Source: an uncultured Prevotella sp. (lineage in GTDB: Bacteria > Bacteroidota > Bacteroidia > Bacteroidales > Bacteroidaceae). From it: 35,873 bases of DNA. The translations under genes were made by a program, and so were the position numbers. The stretch is from the NCBI GenBank assembly GCA_900315765.1, contig ONAK01000084.1, positions 1-35,873 on the forward strand, read 5' to 3'. The notes under the pieces were generated by a model, which had not been told where the DNA came from, did no database searches, and saw only the letters and a list, made by a program, of their open reading frames with translations. The stretch's first letter is position 1, and each line of letters opens with the position of its first letter. Below are positions 1 to 6,701 of the stretch, piece by piece.

Positions 1-333
1 ATGGAGCGCTATGGCTATGTAACCTTGGTAGAGTGCATACTCGAAACCGGACGTACCCACCAGATTCGTGCCCACATGAAGCACATCGGTCATCCGCTGT
101 TTGCTGATGAGCGCTATGGTGGTACTGAATTGCTCAGAGGTGAGCGCACCGCCAGCTACAAGGCTTATATACAGAATTGCTTTAAACTCTGTCCGCGTCA
201 GGTGCTTCATGCCAAGACGTTGGGCTTTGTTCATCCCACCACAGGCAAGCAGATGGACTTTACATCAGAGTGGCCCGAGGATATGACTGCTCTGATTGAT
301 AAATGGAGAAACTATGTAAAGGTGAAAAGGTGA
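1..333 (+). CDS. RluA-family 23S rRNA pseudouridine synthase, C-terminal part (5' end outside window)
   Basis: This is the C-terminal 110 residues of an RluA/RluD-type pseudouridine synthase, which isomerises uridines in rRNA. The stretch VECILETGRTHQIRAHM followed by HIGHPLFADERYGG is the classic conserved block of the family (residues 9-40), and LHAKTLGFVHP is the second hallmark near the C-terminus. The catalytic Asp motif would lie upstream of the window, so the ATG at base 1 is almost certainly internal rather than the start. The last codons (VKVKR and stop) lie at the beginning of an 8-bp tandem repeat, so the exact C-terminus depends on that repeat. It is followed by ddl on the same strand with 62 bases between. 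Which member of the family (RluD, RluB-like or other) cannot be told from this part. Confidence 0.9.
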   Translation: MERYGYVTLVECILETGRTHQIRAHMKHIGHPLFADERYGGTELLRGERTASYKAYIQNCFKLCPRQVLHAKTLGFVHPTTGKQMDFTSEWPEDMTALIDKWRNYVKVKR

Positions 334-376
334 AAAGGTGAAAAAGTGAAAAGGTGAGAAAGTGAGAAAGTAAAAA
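321..376. repeat. Seven 8-bp tandem repeats (GGTGAAAA and variants)
   Basis: Seven consecutive 8-base units run from 321 to 376: GGTGAAAA three times, AGTGAAAA, GGTGAGAA, AGTGAGAA and AGTAAAAA. The array starts inside the last codons of the pseudouridine synthase, contains its stop codon (331-333) and ends 19 bases before the ddl ATG. Unit number could change by slippage, which would alter the synthase tail or the spacing to ddl. Confidence 0.85.
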
Positions 377-395
377 CGATTAATAAGATATAATT

Positions 396-1385
396 ATGGA
401 AAACTTGAAGAGAACTATTGCCATCGTTTGTGGTGGTGACTCATCAGAACATGACGTTTCTCTGCGCTCAGCACAGGGACTTTACTCCTTCTTCGATAAG
501 GAGCGCTACGATGTTTATATTGTTGATATCAAAGGTCAGGATTGGCATGTGGAACTGCCCGATGGTACTACTGCCAAGATAGATCGCAACGACTTCTCGT
601 TTGTTGAGAACGGCAAAGCCAAGCTTTTCGACTATGCTTATATTACTATCCACGGCACCCCAGGTGAGAATGGTTTGCTGCAGGGATACTTCGATCTTAT
701 CGGTCTGCCTTACAGCACCAGTGGCGTGCTGGTTGAGGCTATGACCTTCGATAAGTTCGTGCTGAATCAGTATCTTCGTGGTTATGGTGTCTGCGTGGCC
801 GACTCGCTGCTTATTCGCAAGGGCTACGAGGAGCTTGTAGGCGACGATGAGATTGAGGAGCGCATTGGCATGCCTTGTTTTGTAAAGCCTGCTGCCGATG
901 GTTCTTCGTTCGGCGTTTCTAAGGTTAAGAACAAGGATCAGTTGGCTCCTGCCATCCGTAAGGCCATGATGGAGAGTCCTTCGGTTATGGTAGAGAGTCT
1001 CCTTGAAGGAACTGAGATTTCTATCGGTGTTTATAAAACCAAAGAGAAGTCGGTTGTTCTGCCTGCTACTGAGGTTGTTACTACCAATGAGTTCTTCGAT
1101 TACGATGCCAAGTACAATGGTCAGGTTCAGGAGATTACACCAGCCCGTCTGTCTGAGGAAGTCGCCGAGCGTGTTCGTCAGATCACTTCTCATATCTACG
1201 ACATCCTGCATTGCAATGGTATCATCCGCATTGACTATATCATCTCTAAGGAGGGTAAGATATCAATGCTCGAGGTTAATACCACACCAGGTATGACCGC
1301 TACCAGCTTCATTCCTCAGCAGGTTCGTGCCGCCGGTCTTTCAATGGGCGATGTGCTTACTGATATTATTGAGAACCAATTTTAA
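396..1385 (+). CDS. ddl: D-alanine--D-alanine ligase
   Basis: An ATP-grasp ligase that joins two D-alanines in the cytoplasm, giving the dipeptide later added to UDP-MurNAc-tripeptide for peptidoglycan. The 329-residue length is normal. The N-terminal motif VCGGDSSEHDVS (residues 11-22) carries the Glu that contacts the first D-Ala (E18). The ATP-grasp middle contains FVKPAADGSSFGVSKV, and the C-terminal MLEVNTTPGMTATSF holds the metal-binding Glu and Asn and the second D-Ala site. The reading frame is intact. The ATG at 396 follows an AT-rich leader, and no strong Shine-Dalgarno is seen, which is usual in this phylum. The acyltransferase gene follows after a 20-base gap, so the two are probably co-transcribed. 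Confidence 0.95.
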   Translation: MENLKRTIAIVCGGDSSEHDVSLRSAQGLYSFFDKERYDVYIVDIKGQDWHVELPDGTTAKIDRNDFSFVENGKAKLFDYAYITIHGTPGENGLLQGYFDLIGLPYSTSGVLVEAMTFDKFVLNQYLRGYGVCVADSLLIRKGYEELVGDDEIEERIGMPCFVKPAADGSSFGVSKVKNKDQLAPAIRKAMMESPSVMVESLLEGTEISIGVYKTKEKSVVLPATEVVTTNEFFDYDAKYNGQVQEITPARLSEEVAERVRQITSHIYDILHCNGIIRIDYIISKEGKISMLEVNTTPGMTATSFIPQQVRAAGLSMGDVLTDIIENQF

Positions 1386-1387
1386 AT

Positions 1388-1400
1388 AATTGATAATTGA
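1388..1400. repeat. 13-bp intergenic element AATTGATAATTGA, copy 1
   Basis: The sequence AATTGATAATTGA begins 3 bases after the ddl stop and ends 5 bases before the next ATG. An identical 13-mer sits in the same setting (just after a stop, just before an ATG) at 13078-13090. Confidence 0.7.
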
Positions 1401-1405
1401 CAGTT

Positions 1406-2566
1406 ATGATGGCAGAGAGAGCAGAGTTTGATGCGATTAGGCCTTATGAGGCAGAAGAGATGAAACAGGCGTTCGATGAGCTGTTGAACGACCGCCAGTT
1501 CCAGTTGGTGCTTAAGGGCTTTGCTCCTTGGTTGCCTAAGACGGTTCGCAATGGATTGTTGCGTCTGGCCTTTACAGGCGTTAAAAACCCGCTCGATTTC
1601 CAGAAGCGTTTCATGAAGCCCGTGGTTAAGTACATCATGCGCAAGCATACCGACGGCTGCAGCTTCGACGACAGGAAGTTAGTGGATAGCGGAAAGTGTA
1701 AACCTGACGAGCGCTTCACGTTCGTCAGCAACCATCGCGACATCGTGCTCGACTCTGCATTTCTCGATGTTCTGCTGGTTGATGCTGGCTATCCCACTAC
1801 CGTCGAGATCGGCATCGGCGATAACCTGCTCATCTATCCTTGGATAAAGCGTCTGGTCCGCATGAACAAGGCTTTCACCGTTCGCCGTGGTCTCTCACTG
1901 CGCGAAACACTGGCAGCCTCACAGCTGATGAGTCGCTATATCCATTATGCTGTCACCACGAAGAAGGAGAATATCTGGATTGCCCAGCGTGAGGGTAGGG
2001 CTAAGGACTCCAGCGACCACACTCAGGATGCCGTGCTCAAGATGCTGGCTATGGGTGGCGACCTCAAAGAGCTGAACATCGTTCCGCTCACTATCAGCTA
2101 CGAGTTCGATCCCTGCGACTACCTCAAGGCTCAGGAGTTCCAGCAGAAACGCGATAACCCTGCATTCAAGAAGTCGCGACAAGACGATCTCGACAACATG
2201 AAAACCGGTATCTTTGGCTATAAGGGTAGGGTGGTATATCGTCCCGCTGCTCCTGTCAATACCTGGATTGACGAACTCTCCAACTTGCCCAAGACCGAGT
2301 GGTTCAAGGCGCTCGCCGAGCGTATGGATCATGAGATTCATAGTGGCTACGAGCTCTATCCCTGCAACTACATCGCTCTCGATGAGTTGAATGGCGATCA
2401 TGCCAATGCTGCTCATTACACCGATGCCGACAAGAAACGCTTCGAGCAGTACCTTGCCGGTCAGATGGCAAAGATTCAGATTCCTAATAAGGACGAGTCG
2501 TTCCTCCGCGAGCGTATGCTAACCATGTATGCCAACCCCGTACGTAACAAACTTGCCACACTATGA
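1406..2566 (+). CDS. 1-acyl-glycerol-3-phosphate acyltransferase-type membrane lipid enzyme
   Basis: Member of the PlsC/PlsB-like acyltransferase superfamily, which moves an acyl chain onto a glycerol-phosphate or related acceptor at the inner membrane. The block FVSNHRDIVLDSAF has the catalytic HX4D motif (H110, D115 counted from the ATG at 1406). IWIAQREGRAKDSSD matches the second, substrate-binding block (FPEGTRS-like in PlsC). The 386-residue protein has no signal peptide. The frame can be read from a TTG at 1397, but the paired ATGs at 1406/1409 are better starts. Its stop overlaps the next start as ATGA (2563-2566), so it is translationally coupled to the NigD-like lipoprotein. The exact acceptor (lysophosphatidate, ornithine lipid or other) is not shown by the sequence. 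Confidence 0.8.
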   Translation: MMAERAEFDAIRPYEAEEMKQAFDELLNDRQFQLVLKGFAPWLPKTVRNGLLRLAFTGVKNPLDFQKRFMKPVVKYIMRKHTDGCSFDDRKLVDSGKCKPDERFTFVSNHRDIVLDSAFLDVLLVDAGYPTTVEIGIGDNLLIYPWIKRLVRMNKAFTVRRGLSLRETLAASQLMSRYIHYAVTTKKENIWIAQREGRAKDSSDHTQDAVLKMLAMGGDLKELNIVPLTISYEFDPCDYLKAQEFQQKRDNPAFKKSRQDDLDNMKTGIFGYKGRVVYRPAAPVNTWIDELSNLPKTEWFKALAERMDHEIHSGYELYPCNYIALDELNGDHANAAHYTDADKKRFEQYLAGQMAKIQIPNKDESFLRERMLTMYANPVRNKLATL

Positions 2567-3222
2567 AGAAGTTCCTGCAGCTCATCGTAATCATCACTGT
2601 CCTCTGTTCATGCTCAAAGGATGCCTACGAGAAAGGCGAGGGGAAATACTCGCTGATGCGGGGCGATTTTGCTGAGGCGATAGTCAATAGCAGCAAGCAG
2701 GTAACCGGTATCATTACGGACGATGGCGATGAGTTCACGCTTACGGTCCCTTATACTGCCAAGTGGGTGACTACAGCCGATACCACTTATCGCTGTATGT
2801 TGTATTATAATAAGATGGCCGATAAAGCCGAGGTGTTGTCGATGGGGCAGGTGCCCTGTGTGGGCATAACACCGTTGTCGAAGTTCGATCACCGTCTGGT
2901 TACCGATCCCGTTAAGTTCGAGAGCACCTGGATGAGCAAGTCGGGGCGCTATCTCAACCTGAGTCTTCTTCTAAAGACTGGTGTCACCGATGATTCTACT
3001 GCTGTTCAGAATCTGGCCATTGTCAGCGATACCGTGATAACCCACCCCGACAACAAGCGTATCCGTCATCTTATCCTGCATCACGACCAGGCTAATGTGC
3101 CTGAATATTATTCCACTCCGGTTTACATCAGCATCCCTACACAAAGAATTGATGCCGATTCTGTTCGAATCAGCATCAACTCCTACAGCGGTGAGGTCGA
3201 AGCTAAGCACCGTATCCGTTAA
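2563..3222 (+). CDS. NigD-like lipoprotein
   Basis: A 219-residue secreted lipoprotein. The signal MKKFLQLIVIITVLCSCSKD has a lipobox with the lipidated Cys most likely at residue 17. The mature part begins with YSLMRGDFAEA and continues as a beta-rich domain with ITDDGDEFTL, which resembles the NigD-like family of Bacteroidales (N-terminal OB-like domain and a C-terminal beta domain). NigD was named from a bacteriocin locus, but most homologues have no known role. The start overlaps the acyltransferase stop by four bases, indicating co-translation. It converges on the GH31 gene: both stop codons share the TTAA at 3219-3222, so no terminator separates them. The family assignment is by appearance only. 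Confidence 0.6.
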   Translation: MKKFLQLIVIITVLCSCSKDAYEKGEGKYSLMRGDFAEAIVNSSKQVTGIITDDGDEFTLTVPYTAKWVTTADTTYRCMLYYNKMADKAEVLSMGQVPCVGITPLSKFDHRLVTDPVKFESTWMSKSGRYLNLSLLLKTGVTDDSTAVQNLAIVSDTVITHPDNKRIRHLILHHDQANVPEYYSTPVYISIPTQRIDADSVRISINSYSGEVEAKHRIR

Positions 3223-5399
3223 TCGGCTTTGTATTCCTTGTTCACCACAGCGTTCCAGTCTATCTGGTCTGTACGCTGTGCCAGAGGAGCGTGCGGTATC
3301 ACGCTGCCATCCTTCACCAGTATGATGGCTGGAATCCTGCCTGCTTCTATGGTCTGATAACCACCCTCGTAAACCTTTCCGTTCTGATAGTCAATCCACT
3401 TGCCCTTAGGCAGATATACGCTGCGGCTGTTGCCACTCTCCAGCAGAGGGGCCACCAATATCTTCGATCCGAACATATACTCATCCTCTACGTACCAGGC
3501 ACCCTGATCGTGTGGAAACTCTACCAGCAGCGCACGCACCATTGGCAGGCCCAGTTTCGAGCACTCCTTGGCCTGCTCCCAAATGTATGGCATCAGCTTA
3601 TATTTCATTTCGGCACACTCGAAACCGAATGGCAGCCAACGGCGATAGATATCCTCGGGCGAAGCCGTCACAAATCCGCCCATGTCGTGGCTCCAGAACG
3701 AGAAACCACTTAGTCCGAAGCTCAGTCCGCCTCGCAGGTCGCCCAGCATGCCGGTGTTAGTGGTGGCTGCATCGCCGCCCCAGTGCAGGGCATAACGCTG
3801 GCTGCCAGCCCATGCCGAGCGCGCCCAGATGATGCCCTCGCCAGGATGGTTGCGCTCCACAACCTCCCACAAGGCCTTGTTGTAGCGCAGTGGGTAGAGG
3901 TTGTGCTCGTACAGTCCGCCTTTACCGCTATGATAGAAACCATTGTAAGGAGCCGCTTCGCCAAAGTCGCACTTGATGGTCGACACACCCTGCTTCATCA
4001 GTCCCTCTATCTTCTGTTGATACCAGTTGACGGTCTCAGGGTTCGAGAAGTCAAGTATGGCATCCTCCACGGGCATGCCGCCAGTGGCATTCTTCACGTG
4101 TAGGCCCTTGTCGATAATCTCGTTGAAGAACCGGTTCTTGGGTGTGAAGTAAGGCAACTGCCACAGGCAGGTGTGGAAACCGTCCTTGGCCAACTGCTTC
4201 AGCATTTTCACGGGGTCTTTAAAGCGGTCTTTGGCAAACTGGTAGTCGCACTGCCAGTCTACTCCAAACCATCCTGTGTCAAAGTGTATCACGTCGGCAG
4301 GAATGCGATTTGCCCTCAGTTGGCGGGCAATCTCTAAGCCCTCTTCTTGCGAGAAGTAGGTAATACGGCTCATCCATGTGCCAAAGCTCCACAGTGGGGG
4401 TAGGGGCGACTTACCTGTAATCTCCGTGTACTCATACAGTATATCCTTCGGCTCACCTAAGAATACAAAGAAGTCCATCTGCTCGTCGGCCATAAACAGA
4501 CGGTCGGCGCCGATGTATGATGCGCCGAAGTCGCAGGTAACAGGTGCCGATGTGTGCATAAAGATACCATAGCCGCGGTTCGAGAAGAAAAACGGCACAG
4601 GCTTATACTGTCCGTCGGTCTCAGGGCCCTGCGGGTCGGTCACACTCAGATGCACCTTCTGTCCCACTTTGTTCAGCGATGTAAACGATTCGCCGCAGCC
4701 GTAAATGCGTTCGCCCGGTGCCAGTGTCAGCACAGGGTTGATGCTGCGTGAGTTGTCGCTGCCGCGCTTGATAAACGAGAATGGCTGCAGTTTCACCTGA
4801 CTCGAGTCGTTGTCGATGATGTGCCGTGTCTGTGTCAGCACCTTTCCTTTGGCATCCTTGATAACTAATCGCCAGGGATATTTCTTTATCTCGATGCTGC
4901 CAAAGTCCGAGGTGTATGTGATGGCATCGCCGCTCTGGGTGGTGCGCCACATCTTCCCGTTCCCCTTAGCCTTGAATCCGTCGCATAGCATCACGTCGTC
5001 CTGATCCGTGTTCTTGGGCTCCACGGGCGTAGTAAACATGCGTATGCGGGCTGTTCTGGGTGTTATGAAGTCTATTTTTATCTTCAGGTTAGGGTCGTTG
5101 TCGTAGGCAGCATCCGGAAAGTCCAGCTGCTGCATCTTTACCGGCCAGTAGCCGTTCAGGTTGAATGCCTGTCGTGGACTCATCCTGTAGCGTTTCCACT
5201 GCACTAGTCCTTCGCCCTTGGCGGAATCGAAACTAACCAGCGAGTCGGCAAAGAAATAAGTGTTCGACAGATCGTAGAAATCTGTCGATACGTCTTTCTG
5301 CATACACTGCAGGTACTGTACCCCTGCGTTTGTTTGGATTTGTGCTGCAGCGAATCCCGTCCAGAGCGCTGCACACATGATTGATATAATTCGTTTCAT
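3219..5399 (-). CDS. GH31 glycosidase, alpha-xylosidase type, with an internal deletion
   Basis: A retaining GH31 enzyme of 726 residues with a signal peptide (cut near AAA-Q at residue 20), so probably periplasmic. The catalytic nucleophile lies in STIKCDFGEAAP (D478); the KxDFGE form marks alpha-xylosidases such as YicI rather than alpha-glucosidases. The acid/base is in LHWGGDAATT (D543). In xyloglucan breakdown it would remove the non-reducing-end xylose. After SHDMGGF and RRWLPFG (residue 592) the sequence jumps straight to FECAEMKYKLMPYI. The conserved block that in YicI reads SSHSRLHG and carries active-site His540 is absent: roughly 28 residues are missing, in frame. Activity is therefore doubtful unless this is an assembly error. 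The rest of the catalytic barrel and the C-terminal beta domain are complete. It has its own promoter. Confidence 0.88.
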   Translation of the reverse strand: MKRIISIMCAALWTGFAAAQIQTNAGVQYLQCMQKDVSTDFYDLSNTYFFADSLVSFDSAKGEGLVQWKRYRMSPRQAFNLNGYWPVKMQQLDFPDAAYDNDPNLKIKIDFITPRTARIRMFTTPVEPKNTDQDDVMLCDGFKAKGNGKMWRTTQSGDAITYTSDFGSIEIKKYPWRLVIKDAKGKVLTQTRHIIDNDSSQVKLQPFSFIKRGSDNSRSINPVLTLAPGERIYGCGESFTSLNKVGQKVHLSVTDPQGPETDGQYKPVPFFFSNRGYGIFMHTSAPVTCDFGASYIGADRLFMADEQMDFFVFLGEPKDILYEYTEITGKSPLPPLWSFGTWMSRITYFSQEEGLEIARQLRANRIPADVIHFDTGWFGVDWQCDYQFAKDRFKDPVKMLKQLAKDGFHTCLWQLPYFTPKNRFFNEIIDKGLHVKNATGGMPVEDAILDFSNPETVNWYQQKIEGLMKQGVSTIKCDFGEAAPYNGFYHSGKGGLYEHNLYPLRYNKALWEVVERNHPGEGIIWARSAWAGSQRYALHWGGDAATTNTGMLGDLRGGLSFGLSGFSFWSHDMGGFVTASPEDIYRRWLPFGFECAEMKYKLMPYIWEQAKECSKLGLPMVRALLVEFPHDQGAWYVEDEYMFGSKILVAPLLESGNSRSVYLPKGKWIDYQNGKVYEGGYQTIEAGRIPAIILVKDGSVIPHAPLAQRTDQIDWNAVVNKEYKAD

Positions 5400-5422
5400 C
5401 TTGATTAGTATAATATCTGCTG

Positions 5423-5450
5423 CAAAGATACAACTTTTTTTCAGACAAAA
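5423..5450 (-). promoter_or_regulatory. Promoter of the GH31 gene
   Basis: Read on the minus strand, TATCTTTG (5423-5430) is a perfect TAnnTTTG -7 box and TTTTG (5446-5450) is a -33 element about 15 bases upstream of it. The predicted leader before the ATG at 5399 is only about 15-20 bases. Confidence 0.7.
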
Positions 5451-5467
5451 GTAACTCGTTTAAAATC

Positions 5468-5500
5468 GCAACAAAGTTGCAACAAAGTCGTAACAAAGTC
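5468..5500. repeat. Three 11-bp tandem repeats upstream of the GH31 promoter
   Basis: The units GCAACAAAGTT, GCAACAAAGTC and GTAACAAAGTC follow one another without gap (5468-5478, 5479-5489, 5490-5500), then a partial ACAAC. The array ends 18 bases upstream of the GH31 -33 element. An 11-bp period puts every copy on the same DNA face, so an activator site is possible. On the minus strand each unit contains ACTTTGTT, which resembles part of a -7 box. Confidence 0.75.
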
Positions 5501-5571
5501 ACAACTAAAACGCAATACTCACCTGCGCGGATAAACTTAGGTACGCGTGCGAATATATAGAAATAGAAATA

Positions 5572-5611
5572 GAAAAAAAGAAAAAGTGCGTGTGCTTTAA
5601 TGGCACGCACT
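5572..5611 (-). terminator. Rho-independent terminator, minus strand
   Basis: AGTGCGTG (5585-5592) pairs with CACGCACT (5604-5611) across an 11-base loop. On the minus strand the hairpin is followed by a T-rich run (the complement of 5572-5584). It would end minus-strand transcription from the cupin gene before the GH31 promoter, insulating the two. Confidence 0.75.
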
Positions 5612-5621
5612 CTGAGGGTAA

Positions 5622-5910
5622 TATCATGCTCAGGAGCAGGAGCAGAAAATCATGGAGCAGGAAGCCGAGAATACACGTCAGGAAGCTCTCATCATCGTAG
5701 TGGTGGCTGTTTTGCTTGGTGTGGCAATTCTTGCCATCGTGGTTATCTTCAAGAACCGGGCCATCCATAGCAAGAACCAATCACTTGCCGCCCAGATTAC
5801 CGAGGCGATGACATACAAGGAGAAATATCTGCAGAAAATGTCGGAAAAAGTTCCCTCTTCAGGTAGCTCAACCGATATCAACGCACTCAGCGACGAACAG
5901 CTGTTTCGAT
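5622..5910 (+). pseudogene. Fragment of a membrane-anchored AraC/TPR-type regulator, truncated at both ends
   Basis: A reading frame open from 5622 (ATG at 5652) encodes charged helix (EQEQK, MEQEAENTRQEA), one membrane segment (LIIVVVAVLLGVAILAIVVIF) and a second charged helix (KNQSLAAQITEAMTYKEKYLQ). It ends in a linker with INALSDEQLFRYY. This order matches the middle of Bacteroidales regulators that have TPR repeats, a single membrane helix, then an LF-containing linker leading into an AraC-type HTH. The TPR part is missing before 5622, where a stop codon precedes the frame. The HTH is missing after about 5910, where the frame runs into the antisense of the cupin gene and ends at 5972. 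I read it as a remnant of the sugar-locus regulator. A short expressed membrane protein is the alternative. Confidence 0.6.
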
Positions 5911-5911
5911 A

Positions 5912-6358
5912 TTATTCCAGTGGAATCTCAGGATGCTGTACGGCCAGCTGCATGCCATCCTGCGAGAGGTAGAACATGTAGAGGATAACGGGTTTTGTGC
6001 CTCGGTTCTCTACCACGGCCTCGCCCTCATGCACTACTTTCTCCTTGCCGTCCTGTCCGATGATGGTGAGTTCGCCCTGCACCAGTATGCCGTAGTTCAT
6101 GACGGGGTGGTGGTGCCAGCCCAGCTTTTTGCCCGCAGGGAACACATACTTCACGGCTACCAGTTCGGGGCGCCCTTGCAGATAGTCGGGCAGCTCAACG
6201 CCGTCCCAGCTCTGACTGGTGCGTATCAGTTCGGTTGACACTACCTGCTGTGCAGGATTGTCTTTCTGTGTCTGCGCCTGATTGCACGATGTTAATGAAA
6301 CTACTGTTACGCCGCAAACGATGGTGGCGGCCATCACCCAATTCAAAATCCTTTTCAT
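5912..6358 (-). CDS. Cupin-domain lipoprotein
   Basis: A 148-residue secreted lipoprotein. The signal ends in VVSLTSCN, with the lipidated Cys at residue 25. The rest is a single cupin barrel: GWHHHPVMNYGILVQGELTI holds the metal-binding His cluster of cupin motif 1, and the segment around KPVILYMFY corresponds to motif 2. Small cupins of this kind bind metal or sugars and no reaction can be assigned. The gene is divergent from susC, with 343 bases of shared regulatory DNA. Its stop codon (5912-5914) lies right at the broken end of the regulator fragment. It may be a bystander rather than part of the glycan locus. Confidence 0.8.
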   Translation of the reverse strand: MKRILNWVMAATIVCGVTVVSLTSCNQAQTQKDNPAQQVVSTELIRTSQSWDGVELPDYLQGRPELVAVKYVFPAGKKLGWHHHPVMNYGILVQGELTIIGQDGKEKVVHEGEAVVENRGTKPVILYMFYLSQDGMQLAVQHPEIPLE

Positions 6359-6409
6359 TGTCAGATTGTTTTAAGTTATTTATTAAATATTTATTCATCG
6401 TTTCCGCTG

Positions 6410-6417
6410 CAAAGATA
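6410..6417 (-). promoter_or_regulatory. -7 box of the cupin gene promoter
   Basis: TATCTTTG on the minus strand, followed by GCAGC, is a perfect TAnnTTTG box about 50 bases upstream of the cupin ATG. No clear TTTG -33 element is seen at the right distance. Confidence 0.55.
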
Positions 6418-6494
6418 GTATAAATTTTTGATTATTCGAAGAGAATACAAATTAATTTGCATTCTTTTAGGGATGGAAATGTTAAAAATGAGAA

Positions 6495-6523
6495 TTGAGC
6501 AAAATAGTATCAGTTTTGAGCAA
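6495..6523 (+). promoter_or_regulatory. Direct repeat TTGAGCAA x2, 21 bp apart: likely activator site for the susC operon
   Basis: TTGAGCAA occurs at 6495-6502 and again, identically, at 6516-6523. The copies are 21 bp apart, two helical turns, and the second ends 10 bases upstream of the -33 element of susC. Direct repeats with this spacing next to the -33 are typical of AraC-type or hybrid two-component activators. No complete regulator gene lies in the window, so its partner is unknown. Confidence 0.6.
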
Positions 6524-6533
6524 TCAAAAGTAC

Positions 6534-6562
6534 TTTGGTTAGGAAAGAAATATATATCTTTG
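6534..6562 (+). promoter_or_regulatory. Promoter of the susC operon
   Basis: TTTG (6534-6537) and TATCTTTG (6555-6562) are separated by 17 bases and match the phylum's -33/-7 pattern. The predicted transcript start near 6568 leaves a 5' leader of about 130 bases before the susC ATG at 6702, longer than for other genes here. Confidence 0.75.
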
Positions 6563-6605
6563 CAGCGGATTCAGTAAGTCTGGATATGCTAATGTAACAA
6601 TTCCT

Positions 6606-6630
6606 CGCGTACCTTATTAATAAGGAAGCG
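6606..6630 (+). other. Palindromic hairpin in the susC 5' leader
   Basis: CCTTATTAATAAGG (6612-6625) is a perfect 14-bp palindrome, flanked by CGC (6606-6608) and GCG (6628-6630) that extend the stem across small bulges. It lies in the predicted untranslated leader about 40 bases after the transcript start. It may act on mRNA stability or be a protein site. No T-run follows, so it is not a terminator. Confidence 0.45.
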
Positions 6631-6701
6631 AAATAAAAGAGTAATTCTCTAACAGACCAAACCAATGTTTTTTAAACCAATTAACAATATTAACACTAAG
6701 T

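Noticed and set aside
468-1211. Long open frame on the minus strand (247 codons)
   Set aside because: It lies wholly antisense to ddl, whose protein is clearly conserved. The antisense translation has no family features.
5233-5610. 125-codon minus-strand frame overlapping the GH31 start
   Set aside because: It runs through the GH31 promoter and the terminator, and its translation is low-complexity (Phe/Tyr-rich) at the start and out of frame with GH31.
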